Part shown: positions 42,691-51,440 of the stretch, piece after piece | Position numbering within the stretch: position 1 is the stretch's first letter | How the letters are laid out: each line of letters starts with the position of its first letter | From: Candidatus Gastranaerophilales bacterium | GTDB taxonomy: Bacteria > Cyanobacteriota > Vampirovibrionia > Gastranaerophilales > Gastranaerophilaceae | NCBI GenBank assembly: GCA_944322665.1 | Contig: CALUPM010000004.1 | Coordinates: 1-51,509 of the forward strand | Reading direction: 5' to 3' | Length of the DNA stretch: 51,509 nt | The notes under the pieces: generated by a model | Seen by the model: the letters and a program-made list of their open reading frames with translations, nothing else | Told to the model about the DNA's origin: nothing | Database searches by the model: none | Made by a program: the position numbers and the translations under genes

Positions 42691-43056
42691 ATGGCAAGAT
42701 TAGCAGGGGTTGATTTACCCCGTAACAAAAGAATGATAATAGCACTGACCTATATTTACGGTATAGGGCCTACAAGAAGCGCAAAAATTCTTGCAGCAAC
42801 AGGAATTTCACCGGACTTAAGAACAGATGACCTGACTGAAGAAGATATTAAAAATTTGCGTAACGAACTTGCAAACTACCACATTGAAGGTGACTTGAGA
42901 CGTGAAGTAACAATGCATATCAAACGCCTTCAGGAAATCGGTTCCTACAGAGGATTAAGACACAAAAGAAAACTCCCTGTAAGAGGCCAGAGAACAAAAA
43001 CAAACGCAAGAACACGCCGCGGCAAGAAAAACGGCGCAGTAGCTAAGAAAAAATAA
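42691..43056 (+). CDS. rpsM: Ribosomal protein S13
   Basis: A 30S head protein contacting the P-site tRNA and 50S bridge. The 121 residues start [20 protein letters not shown] and contain [34 protein letters not shown] and the basic tail [15 protein letters not shown]. The ATG at 42691 has AAGGAGA upstream; in-frame codons reaching back to 42550 are translated repeat, not part of the protein. Confidence 0.97.
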   Translation: MARLAGVDLPRNKRMIIALTYIYGIGPTRSAKILAATGISPDLRTDDLTEEDIKNLRNELANYHIEGDLRREVTMHIKRLQEIGSYRGLRHKRKLPVRGQRTKTNARTRRGKKNGAVAKKK

Positions 43057-43087
43057 TTAAAAAGTAACAAAGATAAAGGATAAAGAA

Positions 43088-43474
43088 ATGGCAAGACCAG
43101 TAAAAACAAAGAAAAAAGAAAAGAAAAACGTATTGCAGGGTGTTGTACATATACAATCCACCTTTAACAATACAATAGTAACATCAACAGATACCCAGGG
43201 TAATGCTATTGCATGGGCAACAGCAGGTGCAACAGGCTTCAAAGGCGCAAGAAAAGGCACCCCGTTTGCCGCCCAGTCAGCAGCAGAACTGGTTGCAAAA
43301 AAATCAATTGACCAGGGTATGAAAAAAGTTGAAGTTCATATTAAAGGACCTGGCTCCGGCAGAGAAACCGCAATCAGAGCAATTCAGGCTGCAGGACTTG
43401 AGATTACTCTTATTAAAGACGTAACTCCAATCCCGCACAACGGCTGCCGTCCGCCTAAAAAACGCAGAGTATAA
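43088..43474 (+). CDS. rpsK: Ribosomal protein S11
   Basis: A 30S platform protein. The 128 residues contain [40 protein letters not shown] and the conserved end [22 protein letters not shown] lies before the ATG, 31 bp after rpsM. Confidence 0.97.
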   Translation: MARPVKTKKKEKKNVLQGVVHIQSTFNNTIVTSTDTQGNAIAWATAGATGFKGARKGTPFAAQSAAELVAKKSIDQGMKKVEVHIKGPGSGRETAIRAIQAAGLEITLIKDVTPIPHNGCRPPKKRRV

Positions 43475-43745
43475 CGGATTTTGCACAGGGCGCTGCGTGA
43501 GCTTTGACCACAAGTCACATAACACTGTACAAGTAAAGTTAAAAGCGAACCCAGCCCGCAATAGCGCGGAGCAAATGAGCGGCAATTTTACGAAGTAAAA
43601 TTAAGCGAATGATTGCGAAGCGTGAAGCAATAATCCGGATAGTACAACCGGCATACAACAAAAACGTACAAACAGCGGGGGCTTGCACCTAAGCCAGAGG
43701 CGCAAACCATAGACGCCCCGCAACAAATTAAAGGAGAAAATTAAA
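43475..43745 (+). repeat. Spacer with partial copy of the 241-bp repeat
   Basis: No gene is seen between rpsK and rpsD. Positions 43565-43634 match the second half of the 241-bp repeat (GCGGAGCaAATGAGCGGCAA through GCGTGAAGCAATAATC). The flanks carry related AGCGAACC and CAGGGCG words. So one repeat family occupies two gaps of the same operon. Confidence 0.75.
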
Positions 43746-44348
43746 ATGGCAAGATACACAGGACCAAAAAATAAATTATTCAGAAATAAAAAAGTAAAAG
43801 ACATTTCAAACAGAAAATTGACATCATCAATGCGCCAGACAGCATCAGGCCAGCACGGCGCAGTCAGAAAGAAACTGTCTGAATATGCAGTACACCTTGC
43901 AGAAAAACAGAAAATCAGATTCACCTACATTGTTAGCGAAAAACAGTTTGCAAAATATTATCACGAAGCCGCAAGAAGAAAAGGCGTAACCGGTACAATC
44001 CTCCTTCAGCTTCTTGAATCAAGACTTGACAACATTCTTTACAGGGCAGGTCTCGGCATAACACGTAAACAAACAAGACAAATCGTAAACCACGGACACG
44101 TTCTTGTAAACGGCAAAAAGGTAGATATTCCGTCATATCAGGTAAAAGCAGGCGATGTAATTACTATCAAATCAAGAAGCGCAGCATTCTTAAAATCCGT
44201 AACTGAAATGATAGATATGGCATGCGCACCTGCATGGATGACAATCGACAAGGAAGCTTTGAAAATCACATTCGACAGAATTCCCGAAAGAGAAGAATTA
44301 GATCCTGAAATCAAAGAACAGCTCGTAATCGAGTACTATTCTAAGTAG
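43746..44348 (+). CDS. rpsD: Ribosomal protein S4
   Basis: Nucleates 30S body assembly. The 200 residues show the S4 N-domain (MARYTGPKNKLFRNKKVKD; it lacks the zinc cysteines seen in some S4), then the S4 RNA-binding motif SRLDNILYRAGLGITRKQTR and NHGHVLVNGKKVDIPSYQVK. AAAGGAGAAAA precedes the start. The rpsK-rpsD-rpoA order is present, unlike in many oxygenic cyanobacteria, where rpsD is elsewhere. Confidence 0.97.
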   Translation: MARYTGPKNKLFRNKKVKDISNRKLTSSMRQTASGQHGAVRKKLSEYAVHLAEKQKIRFTYIVSEKQFAKYYHEAARRKGVTGTILLQLLESRLDNILYRAGLGITRKQTRQIVNHGHVLVNGKKVDIPSYQVKAGDVITIKSRSAAFLKSVTEMIDMACAPAWMTIDKEALKITFDRIPEREELDPEIKEQLVIEYYSK

Positions 44349-44454
44349 CGCAAAGCACACCGGGCAGGATGCTAAAAAAGATCCGGCTCAGGCGTTTTAG
44401 AAAATCAAACGGAGAAATCCACAATAGTTAATTAAAAAACTAGGAGATTAAAAC

Positions 44455-45423
44455 ATGGAATTAAAAATCAAATGCGTTAATACCACAACAAGTTCAGACG
44501 GTTCACAGTACGGAAAATTCGTAATAGAACCGCTTGAAAAGGGATTTGGAACAACAATCGGAAACTCTTTAAGACGCGTACTGCTCTCCAGCCTTGAAGG
44601 CACAGCGGTAACTTCAGCTAGAATTGAAGGTATTACACACGAATACACGGCAATTCCGGGTGTTCTTGAGGACGTAATCGATGTAATGCTAAATCTTAAA
44701 GGACTTGTGGTAAAAACCGATTCTAAAGATGCTCAGCACTTAAGAATAGATATAGATCGTCCGGGACCTGTTCTTGCAAGCGATATTCAGCTTCCTGCAG
44801 GCGTAAAAGTTGTAAATCCTGACTGGTTAATCTGTACGGTTGCAGACGGCGGCAGCTTCCACGCTGACGTAATCGTTGAAACCGGCAAAGGCTACGTCGC
44901 ACACGACGTTCCAAGAGAATCAAAAGGCGTTTCAATTGATGTATTGCCGATAGATGCGACATTTATGCCTATCAAACGCGTAAGCTACAACGTAGAAAGC
45001 ACACGTGTCGGCGATTCAATCGACTTCGACAAGTTGACTCTTGAAATCTGGTCAAACGGTTCAATTGAAGTATCAACAGCATTAAGCCAGGCATCAAATC
45101 TTTTGATTGACCACTTTATGCAGATAGCCTCAATTACCGGACAGCCTGTAGTTCAGCCTGCAGTAGCAGTTCAGGAAGAAACAGAAGAAGATTCAAATGT
45201 TCCTTCAATGACAATTGAAGAACTTGAACTTTCAGTAAGAGCATACAACTGCCTGAAACGCGCAAGCATCAATTCAATGGCTGAATTGCTTAAGAAATCG
45301 GAACACGATTTGCTGAACATTAAAAACTTCGGTAAAAAATCGTCAGACGAAGTAATCGAAAGACTTCACCACTTCGGACTTGACCTTGCGCCGAACCCTG
45401 AAACTGAAGAAGAAATCGGTTAA
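44455..45423 (+). CDS. rpoA: RNA polymerase alpha subunit
   Basis: Dimerises to seed RNA polymerase assembly. The 322 residues comprise an N-terminal domain with EPLEKGFGTTIGNSLRRVLL and ARIEGITHEYTAIPGVLEDV, a flexible linker near 235-250, and a C-terminal domain ELSVRAYNCLKRASINSMAE ... NIKNFGKKSSDEVIERL that contacts UP elements and activators. CTAGGAG is upstream of the ATG. Confidence 0.98.
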   Translation: MELKIKCVNTTTSSDGSQYGKFVIEPLEKGFGTTIGNSLRRVLLSSLEGTAVTSARIEGITHEYTAIPGVLEDVIDVMLNLKGLVVKTDSKDAQHLRIDIDRPGPVLASDIQLPAGVKVVNPDWLICTVADGGSFHADVIVETGKGYVAHDVPRESKGVSIDVLPIDATFMPIKRVSYNVESTRVGDSIDFDKLTLEIWSNGSIEVSTALSQASNLLIDHFMQIASITGQPVVQPAVAVQEETEEDSNVPSMTIEELELSVRAYNCLKRASINSMAELLKKSEHDLLNIKNFGKKSSDEVIERLHHFGLDLAPNPETEEEIG

Positions 45424-45466
45424 TAACAGAAAATAATACTAAATTAAAAATAAAAGGAAAAGAACA

Positions 45467-45895
45467 ATGAGACACATGACAAAAAAACACACGCTTGGCA
45501 AAGCAAAAGACCAAAGAGATGCTCTTTTGCGTGCATTGGCGACTGAACTTTTTGTGCACGGTGAAATAAAAACAACAATGGCTCGCGCAAAAGCATTGAG
45601 ACCTTATGCTGAAGAAATTATTACACTTGCCAAAAAGGGCGATCTCCACGCAATCCGTCAGGCAGCAAGACACATCTATAACAAAGAAACCGGCAAATTC
45701 ATTGATATGAAAACCGGTGAAGAATTTGAAGCACCTGTTGCAGATAAAAAACTTACACCTCAAACAGTGTTAAGAAAATTATTTGTAATAATCGGGAAGC
45801 AATATTCAAACCGCAAAGGCGGCTACACAAGAATATTCAGACTTCCCCCACGCCGCGGCGATGCTTCTGAAATGGCTTTAATCCAGCTGGTATAA
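45467..45895 (+). CDS. rplQ: Ribosomal protein L17
   Basis: A 50S protein near the exit tunnel. The 142 residues begin MRHMTKKHTLGKAKDQRDAL with TELFVHGEIKTTMARAKALR and end RKGGYTRIFRLPPRRGDASE. It is about 20-25 residues longer than typical because of an insertion around 70-95 (YNKETGKFIDMKTGEEFEAP). It lies 43 bp after rpoA, and AAAGGAAAAG precedes the ATG. Confidence 0.96.
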   Translation: MRHMTKKHTLGKAKDQRDALLRALATELFVHGEIKTTMARAKALRPYAEEIITLAKKGDLHAIRQAARHIYNKETGKFIDMKTGEEFEAPVADKKLTPQTVLRKLFVIIGKQYSNRKGGYTRIFRLPPRRGDASEMALIQLV

Positions 45896-45901
45896 GCCAA
45901 A

Positions 45902-46675
45902 ATGAAATATGCTTTGAAAGTCCGCTATATCGGTAAAAACTATCACGGAAGCCAGATACAATTTGAGAATGGTAAAGATATAGAAAAGCCAACTATACAG
46001 GGGATTTTAGAAAAAGCAATCTGCACAGTGACAGGTGAGAAAATCACCGAAAATAATAAAAGACCGATTAAGACAGTCTTCTCCGGAAGAACTGACAAAG
46101 GTGTCAATGCTAAAGGCCAGATACTTCATTTCAATTACGACAAGCCGATTGTTGCTTCAAGGTTTGTGTATTCAGTGAATGAAATATTGCCGCCGGACAT
46201 CTCAATCAGGGATTTAATCGAGGTTGACGAAAGATTTCACGCCCAGAAATCCGCAAAACGCAGATATTACCGCTACGAATTTGTAAACAGGCGGAACAAA
46301 GATGCGTTTGACGGGGATTTGATGAGAGTGAAATACAAAATTGACCTTACAAGAATGCAAAAATCGTTAGATTACCTTCTTGGCGAACACGATTTTTCAA
46401 GTTTCAAAAGCTCCGGAACGCTAAACCCGAGCACAGTCTGTTTTATCGAAAAAGCCGGGTGCAAAAAACTCGAAGACGACAGAGTTGTTATTGATATTAT
46501 CGGAAACAGGTTTCTGTATAATATGGTAAGAACGATAGTCGGAACCCTTCTTGAAATAGAGGGTCACAATTTGACTTCAGAACATATGAAAAATGTTCTG
46601 GAAGCAAAGGATCGGCGCAAGGCCGGTCAAACAGTCAGTCCGTATGGTCTGACCTTATTAGAAGTACAATACTAA
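45902..46675 (+). CDS. truA: tRNA pseudouridine synthase A
   Basis: Makes pseudouridine at positions 38-40 of tRNA anticodon stems. The catalytic Asp is in [19 protein letters not shown], near residue 63. [13 protein letters not shown] and [19 protein letters not shown] are family motifs, as is the C-terminal [20 protein letters not shown]. It starts six bases after rplQ, in the rplQ-truA-rplM-rpsI order common to Cyanobacteria and Firmicutes. Confidence 0.96.
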   Translation: MKYALKVRYIGKNYHGSQIQFENGKDIEKPTIQGILEKAICTVTGEKITENNKRPIKTVFSGRTDKGVNAKGQILHFNYDKPIVASRFVYSVNEILPPDISIRDLIEVDERFHAQKSAKRRYYRYEFVNRRNKDAFDGDLMRVKYKIDLTRMQKSLDYLLGEHDFSSFKSSGTLNPSTVCFIEKAGCKKLEDDRVVIDIIGNRFLYNMVRTIVGTLLEIEGHNLTSEHMKNVLEAKDRRKAGQTVSPYGLTLLEVQY

Positions 46676-46698
46676 AAGTAATAAATGGAGACATTAGC

Positions 46699-47136
46699 AT
46701 GAAGACATATTCAGCAAAACCTCTAGAAGTAGAAAGAAAGTGGTATCTGATAGATGCTGACGGCGAAATTCTCGGACGTCTTGCAAGCAGAATCGCTGAT
46801 ATTCTAAGAGGGAAAAATAAGCCTGAATACACACCTAATGTTGATACAGGCGATTTCGTAGTTGTAATCAACGCAGACAAAGTTCGTGTAACAGGCAAAA
46901 AAGAAACAGATAAAATTTACTATCACCACACGGGATATCCGGGCGGATTGAAAAGCGCAAGCTTTAATGAACTGATGGAAAAAGACGGCACACTGGCATT
47001 GGAAAAAGCAGTTAAAGGTATGCTTCCGCACAACACACTTGGCGCGCAGCAGCTTACAAAACTGAAAATCTATGCAGGCAGCGAACATCCGCACGCCGCA
47101 CAAAAACCGATTGTACTGGAAAAGGAGGCTAAATAA
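46699..47136 (+). CDS. rplM: Ribosomal protein L13
   Basis: An early-assembly 50S protein. The 145 residues include [40 protein letters not shown] and the motif [20 protein letters not shown]. Its TAA overlaps the rpsI ATG by one base (TAATG), so the two are coupled. ATGGAG precedes the start. Confidence 0.97.
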   Translation: MKTYSAKPLEVERKWYLIDADGEILGRLASRIADILRGKNKPEYTPNVDTGDFVVVINADKVRVTGKKETDKIYYHHTGYPGGLKSASFNELMEKDGTLALEKAVKGMLPHNTLGAQQLTKLKIYAGSEHPHAAQKPIVLEKEAK

Positions 47137-47528
47137 TGGCAGAAGAAATTATGGCAACAGGCCGCAGAAAAACCTCTATAGCAGTGGTAAAATTGGTCAA
47201 AGGCAAAGGCAGAATTTTTGTAAACGGCAAAACATTGAGAGATTACATCGGCAACAGACCGGCAGTCGAGATGTTAGTTTACAGACCGTTAGTTTTAACT
47301 GACAATCAGGAAAAATATGACGTAAGAGTAAAAACTCTTGGCGGTGGTGTCGTTGCACAGTGCGGAGCAATCAGACACGGGATTGCAAGAGCGCTTGTTA
47401 AATCAAATGAAGAATACCGAAACGTACTTCGTTTGGAAGGGCTTTTAACCCGCGACCCGCGTGTTAAAGAACGTAAGAAATACGGACGCAAACGTGCAAG
47501 AAAACGTTTTCAGTTCTCAAAACGTTAA
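47136..47528 (+). CDS. rpsI: Ribosomal protein S9
   Basis: A 30S head protein whose C-terminal tail reaches the P-site tRNA. The 130 residues contain ATGRRKTSIAVVKLVKGKGR, GGGVVAQCGAIRHGIARALV and the basic tail KERKKYGRKRARKRFQFSKR. The chosen ATG at 47136 has AAGGAGG upstream; a second Met at codon 6 (MATGRRKTS) is the more usual length but lacks its own site. It is the last gene of this operon in the window, followed by a terminator. Confidence 0.97.
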   Translation: MAEEIMATGRRKTSIAVVKLVKGKGRIFVNGKTLRDYIGNRPAVEMLVYRPLVLTDNQEKYDVRVKTLGGGVVAQCGAIRHGIARALVKSNEEYRNVLRLEGLLTRDPRVKERKKYGRKRARKRFQFSKR

Positions 47529-47547
47529 TATTTATCAATATATATAC

Positions 47548-47579
47548 AAAAACGCTTTGCAGAAATGCAAGGCGTTTTT
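47548..47579 (+). terminator. Terminator of the ribosomal operon
   Basis: AAAAACGCTTTGC and GCAAGGCGTTTTT form a 13-bp stem (one G-T pair) with an AGAAAT loop, 20 bp after the rpsI stop. Confidence 0.88.
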
Positions 47580-47696
47580 GTTATACCTAAGAGATTTAAT
47601 CGGTATTTTTAATTTATTGTTATTTTAATATGGAACATTCTTGTGCTGACAAGAAAGTTCCAAAATCCGCAAACTCAGCATGACAAAATATTGTAG

Positions 47697-47727
47697 TTGA
47701 ATAAAAAATCCGTAATTACGGTATAAT
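47697..47727 (+). promoter_or_regulatory. Promoter-like site with palindromic spacer
   Basis: TATAAT at 47722-47727 directly follows the perfect 12-bp palindrome CCGTAATTACGG (47710-47721). A weak -35 box TTGAAT lies at 47697-47702 with a long 19-bp spacer. The palindrome could be a regulator site. Confidence 0.45.
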
Positions 47728-47733
47728 TCCTAA

Positions 47734-47826
47734 CTTTTAGCATCTCTTAGCGAAACATTAACTGGGCGAGCACTGTTTGAGCGAAGCGAGTTTGCGAGCC
47801 TAGAGTTGAGCCTTAGAGATGCTTTT
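47734..47826 (+). ncRNA. Candidate small RNA, about 93 nt
   Basis: Begins just after the promoter-like site. AGCATCTCTTAG (47739-47750) pairs with CTTAGAGATGCT (about 47812-47822) with one mismatch, and TTTTT follows, as in a terminator. The enclosed 60 nt contains GGGCGAGC ... GCGAGCC and GAGCGAAGCGAG. No ribosome binding site or sensible frame is present. It may instead be an intergenic repeat element. Confidence 0.4.
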
Positions 47827-48155
47827 TGGTCGCATGTTTTCTTTTCTTTTCTTGGTACATTCTTTTCTCAGCTTGGTTGTCGGCATTAAACGGGTCTGCG
47901 CGGCAAGGCTCTTCGCCTTGACCGCTCCGCCCTCTGCCGACAATCCGCTTTGCATTGCAACAAAAAAAAAGAATGAACATAATAAAAAATATATTTAATT
48001 AGCGAACGAAGCGCAGGTCACGGTTTGCGTCCGCTTTTCCGAAAAAACGACAGATGTCTGCCAAAGACCCGCCGGAGGCTTTAAATTAAAAAGATATTTT
48101 CATTCCGATTAAATCTCTTCTTATGTAATAAAACATAACAAAAAAATTATACAAA

Positions 48156-48184
48156 TTGACATTTCCGGCTCTTGAGAAGAAAAT
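48156..48184 (+). promoter_or_regulatory. Promoter of the gcv operon
   Basis: TTGACA at 48156-48161, a 17-bp spacer and GAAAAT at 48179-48184; the -35 box is perfect and the -10 weak. The predicted leader is only about 13 nt, leaving no room for a glycine riboswitch. Confidence 0.45.
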
Positions 48185-48202
48185 AAAAACAAGGGGGATT
48201 TT

Positions 48203-49309
48203 ATGACTAAGGAAACTTTTTTACACGACAAACACGTTGCACTTGGTGCAAGAATGGTTGATTTTGCAGGCTGGAGTATGCCTGTTCAATACACATCAAT
48301 TATTGAAGAACATAAAACCGTCAGAGAAAATGTCGGACTTTTTGACGTGTCGCATATGGGGGAGGTTTTCATTTCCGGAAAAGACTCTTTGGAATTTTTG
48401 AATAAAATCGTACCTCAGGATATTTCAAAACTTGTATATGAAAAAGCTATATACTGCCAGCTTCCAAACAAAAACGGCGGTCTGATTGACGATTTGATTA
48501 TTTATAAACTCGGGCTTCTGGAATATTTGATAATCTGCAATGCCGCAAGAATTGACGAAGATTTAAACTGGATGGTCAGAAATAAAAAAGGTTTTGAGGT
48601 AAAAATCGACAACCAGTCACATAATTATTCACTTCTGGCAGTACAGGGGCCAAAAGCAGCAGAGCTTCTTCATACAATGGGACTTGATATAAACCAGAAT
48701 TCATTTACAATTCGTCCTGCTAAAGTTGCAGGTATTAAACTTCTTGCCTCACGCACCGGCTACACGGGAGAGGACGGGTTTGAACTTCTGGTTGAAAACG
48801 AATTCAGCGAAGAACTTTTTGACAGGATTCTTGAGGCGGGAAAGCCGTTCGGGATAAAACCCATCGGGCTTGGCGCAAGAGATACCCTAAGACTTGAAGC
48901 AGCATTGCATCTTTACGGAAATGATTTAGACGAAAATACTACACCGGTTGAGGCAGGGCTTTCCTGGTCTGTTCCGAAGGACAAAATTGCAGACTATAAC
49001 GGCAAAAAAGCTATAATGAATCAGATTAAAAACGGCACAGAGAAGAAACTTGTGGGTTTAAAAATGCTTGACAGAGGGATTGCGCGGCACGGGTATGAGA
49101 TTTTTTACAAAGGCGAAAATATCGGTGTGATTACAAGCGGAGGAATTTCTCCAATGTTGAATGCAAATATTGCTCTCGGTTATGTAAAAAATATTGAAGA
49201 AATTTGTACAGGCGCAATTGTTCAGATTATGATTAGAGAGAAATTGCATGACGCCGAAATCGTAAAAAGACCATTCATAACAAAAAGGAATATAGTTAAA
49301 ATAAATTAA
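48203..49309 (+). CDS. gcvT: Glycine cleavage system T protein (aminomethyltransferase)
   Basis: Releases ammonia from the aminomethyl group on lipoyl-GcvH and passes the carbon to tetrahydrofolate. The 368 residues contain MVDFAGWSMPVQYTSIIEEH, GLFDVSHMGEVFISGKDS, LLAVQGPKAAELL, SRTGYTGEDGFELLVE (substrate Asp) and LGARDTLRLEAALHLYGNDL, the full set of GcvT motifs. AAGGGGG precedes the ATG. gcvH follows ten bases later. Confidence 0.97.
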   Translation: MTKETFLHDKHVALGARMVDFAGWSMPVQYTSIIEEHKTVRENVGLFDVSHMGEVFISGKDSLEFLNKIVPQDISKLVYEKAIYCQLPNKNGGLIDDLIIYKLGLLEYLIICNAARIDEDLNWMVRNKKGFEVKIDNQSHNYSLLAVQGPKAAELLHTMGLDINQNSFTIRPAKVAGIKLLASRTGYTGEDGFELLVENEFSEELFDRILEAGKPFGIKPIGLGARDTLRLEAALHLYGNDLDENTTPVEAGLSWSVPKDKIADYNGKKAIMNQIKNGTEKKLVGLKMLDRGIARHGYEIFYKGENIGVITSGGISPMLNANIALGYVKNIEEICTGAIVQIMIREKLHDAEIVKRPFITKRNIVKIN

Positions 49310-49319
49310 GGAGATAAAA

Positions 49320-49703
49320 ATGAGTATTACAGAAAAAATTTTATGTGCCAAAACTCATGAATTTATTTACGAAAACGAAAACAATATATACACAGCAGGA
49401 CTTACAGATTATGCAGTAGAACAGCTTGGAGATATTGTTTTTCTTGAGTTACCGGAAGCCGGCACAGAATTTAAGAAAGGTGAAACTTTTGCGACAGTAG
49501 AATCAGTAAAAGCTGCAAGTGAAATATATATGCCAATCAGCGGAAAAATTACGGAAGTAAACAGCGCAGTTGCTGACAGTCCGGAAATACTTAATGAAGA
49601 TCCGTACGAAAAAGGATGGCTTGTGAAAATCGAAAGAACAGGCGATGATACGGAACTTAGCGATTTAATGGAATACGAAGATTATAAAGAAGATTTGGAA
49701 TAA
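49320..49703 (+). CDS. gcvH: Glycine cleavage system H protein
   Basis: The lipoyl carrier that shuttles the aminomethyl group between P, T and L proteins. The lipoylation site is K64 in TFATVESVKAASEIYMPISG. GLTDYAVEQLGDIVFLELPE is the usual N-terminal motif. At 127 residues it is typical. AAGGAGA precedes the ATG. Its last base is the first of gcvPA (TAATG overlap), showing translational coupling. Confidence 0.97.
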   Translation: MSITEKILCAKTHEFIYENENNIYTAGLTDYAVEQLGDIVFLELPEAGTEFKKGETFATVESVKAASEIYMPISGKITEVNSAVADSPEILNEDPYEKGWLVKIERTGDDTELSDLMEYEDYKEDLE

Positions 49704-50947
49704 TGAAGAATTTTTTAGTACATAATGATGAAGTAAAAGCAGAAATGCTTAAAGAAATCGGCTTAAACAGCGTTGATGATTTATTTTCAGACATACCTCA
49801 AGAAGTAAGAATGCGCCCGCTTGATTTACCGGAAGCTCTTAGCGAAATGGAGGTTCAAAGAGAAATTAAGACGCTTGCGAGCAAAAACAAAACAAATTAT
49901 ATCAGTTTTCTCGGCGGCGGAGTTTACAACAAATTCATTCCGGCGGCAATCGGACAGATTGCGCAGAGGTTTGAATTTTTGACAGCATACACACCCTATC
50001 AGGCAGAAATTTCGCAGGGCACACTGCAGGTTATGTACGAATTTCAAACAATGATTTCGCGGCTTACGGGGATGGATATTTCAAATGCTACAGTCTATGA
50101 CGGCGGAACAGCCTCGGCTGAAGCTATATTAATGGCAAAAAGAATTTCTAAAAAAACAAAAGCATTTGTTTCTGAGAATATAAATCCTGAATACAAAAAA
50201 GTAATAGACACTTATGCGTGGGCAAATGAGATTGAGATTGAATATTTTAAAAATTTGCCTGAAAATACGGCTGATTACGCGTGTGTACTTGTGCAGACAC
50301 CGGATTATTACGGCGAAATTCTTGATATCAAACCTGTTGACACGCTTTTAATTGTCTGCACTGATATTTCATCGTTGTCAATTCTCAAACCGCCGTCAGA
50401 ATACGGTGCGGACATTGTAGTCGGAGATATTCAGACTCTCGGGATTCCGCAGGAATTTGGCGGGCCTCATGCAGGATTTATTGCCTGCCGTGAAAAATAT
50501 ATGCGCCAGCTTCCCGGACGCCTTGCCGGAAGAACCCTTGATGCTGACGGCAATCAGGCCTTCTGCCTCACAATCCAAACCCGCGAACAGCATATAAAAA
50601 GAGAAAAAGCCACCAGCAATATCTGCTCTAATCAGGCGCTTGTCGGGCTTTGCGCAACTTTATACCTAAGCCTTCTCGGCGAAAAAGGTTTTAAACAGGC
50701 AGGCTATTTAAGCACAAAACAGGCGCACAAATTATCCCAAAAACTTTCCGGAAAAGGAATTAAAACTCTGAACAAAAATTTCTTTAATGAGTTTGTAATA
50801 AAGGTTGAAAATTCTGATGAATTTCTTAAAAATCTTAAGGCAAACGGGATTTTAGGCGGGATTAAGCTTGATGAAAACCATATTCTTGTTGCAGCAACAG
50901 AAATGATTTCGGACAGCGATATAGAAAAATATGTACAGAATGTCTAA
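49703..50947 (+). CDS. gcvPA: Glycine dehydrogenase (decarboxylating) subunit 1
   Basis: The N-terminal half of the split P protein, which decarboxylates glycine with its partner GcvPB. Motifs include TNYISFLGGGVYNKFIPAAI, YTPYQAEISQGTLQVMYEFQ, NATVYDGGTASAEAILMAKR, FGGPHAGFIACREKYMRQLP and the end TIQTREQHIKREKATSNICS. The PLP-binding lysine normally lies in GcvPB. The 414 residues are slightly short of the usual 440-450. It overlaps gcvH by one base and is closed by a terminator; gcvPB does not follow, although the two are usually adjacent. Confidence 0.96.
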   Translation: MKNFLVHNDEVKAEMLKEIGLNSVDDLFSDIPQEVRMRPLDLPEALSEMEVQREIKTLASKNKTNYISFLGGGVYNKFIPAAIGQIAQRFEFLTAYTPYQAEISQGTLQVMYEFQTMISRLTGMDISNATVYDGGTASAEAILMAKRISKKTKAFVSENINPEYKKVIDTYAWANEIEIEYFKNLPENTADYACVLVQTPDYYGEILDIKPVDTLLIVCTDISSLSILKPPSEYGADIVVGDIQTLGIPQEFGGPHAGFIACREKYMRQLPGRLAGRTLDADGNQAFCLTIQTREQHIKREKATSNICSNQALVGLCATLYLSLLGEKGFKQAGYLSTKQAHKLSQKLSGKGIKTLNKNFFNEFVIKVENSDEFLKNLKANGILGGIKLDENHILVAATEMISDSDIEKYVQNV

Positions 50948-50962
50948 TTTTTAATACAACCC

Positions 50963-50993
50963 AAAAGAGCCTTGTTATTTAAGGCTCTTTTTT
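50963..50993. terminator. Bidirectional terminator, gcvPA / GNAT
   Basis: AAAAGAGCCTT (50963-50973) and AAGGCTCTTTT (50981-50991) form a perfect 11-bp stem with loop GTTATTT, flanked by A and T runs. It serves the two convergent genes. The right arm lies within the last codons of the GNAT gene. Confidence 0.88.
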
Positions 50994-51422
50994 ATCAAAA
51001 ATCATCTGGTTATAATTCAAAACTTCAAAGCCGTGTCGTTTATAAACATCACAGGCTTTAATATTAGACGGGCAAAGCTCCAGTCTGAGTCTTGCGGCTG
51101 TAGTATTTTCTTTCAAAAACCTTAAAAATTCCCCGCCAAGCCCGCAGCATCTAAATTCCGGCAAAATAAAAATTTCCTCAAGCCACATAACCATACCGCC
51201 CGCTTCCTGAGAAAAAGTTTTTGCAAGCAATGCATATCCTGCTCTTTGACCGTCATGCTCTATTATATAACCTTCGGCATAAACGTCCGACCGCATTAAT
51301 TCATCAAAAGTTTTCTCAATATAGCTATCAGGGATTTTGTGATCAACCGCCTCTGATGCATAGAATTCCAGCGCTGAATTTATATAAAACTCTCTGTCGT
51401 TTTCCGTAATTTTTCTGATCAT
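50979..51422 (-). CDS. GNAT-family N-acetyltransferase
   Basis: Transfers an acetyl group from acetyl-CoA to an amine; substrate unknown. The 147 residues show GNAT motif A, MVMWLEEIFILPEFRCCGLG, with the CoA loop RCCGLGGEF (family R/Q-x-x-G-x-G/A), then motif B LRLELCPSNIKACDVYKRHG and FEVLNYNQMIF. It starts 19 bases past the tRNA-Val gene on the same strand, with no clear Shine-Dalgarno sequence, and shares a terminator with gcvPA. Confidence 0.9.
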   Translation of the reverse strand: MIRKITENDREFYINSALEFYASEAVDHKIPDSYIEKTFDELMRSDVYAEGYIIEHDGQRAGYALLAKTFSQEAGGMVMWLEEIFILPEFRCCGLGGEFLRFLKENTTAARLRLELCPSNIKACDVYKRHGFEVLNYNQMIFDKKEP

Positions 51423-51440
51423 AAATTATTTAAAAGTAAC

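Larger units (their letters stand above)
47580..48202. other. Gene-free region with inverted repeats and a candidate small RNA
   Basis: No protein gene is seen. It holds the candidate RNA at 47734-47826, and the inverted repeat TTGTCGGC (47877-47884)/GCCGACAA (47936-47943) enclosing a palindromic GGCAAGGC-tctt-CGCCTTG stretch. A GC-rich segment (48000-48085) with AGCGAACGAAGCGC and TTTGCGTCCGC words follows. The sequence wording resembles dispersed intergenic repeats elsewhere in the window. Confidence 0.5.

Noticed and set aside
48100..48202. Glycine riboswitch upstream of gcvT.
   Set aside because: The predicted leader is about 13 nt and the upstream sequence lacks the GGA...GGA core and paired aptamer layout.
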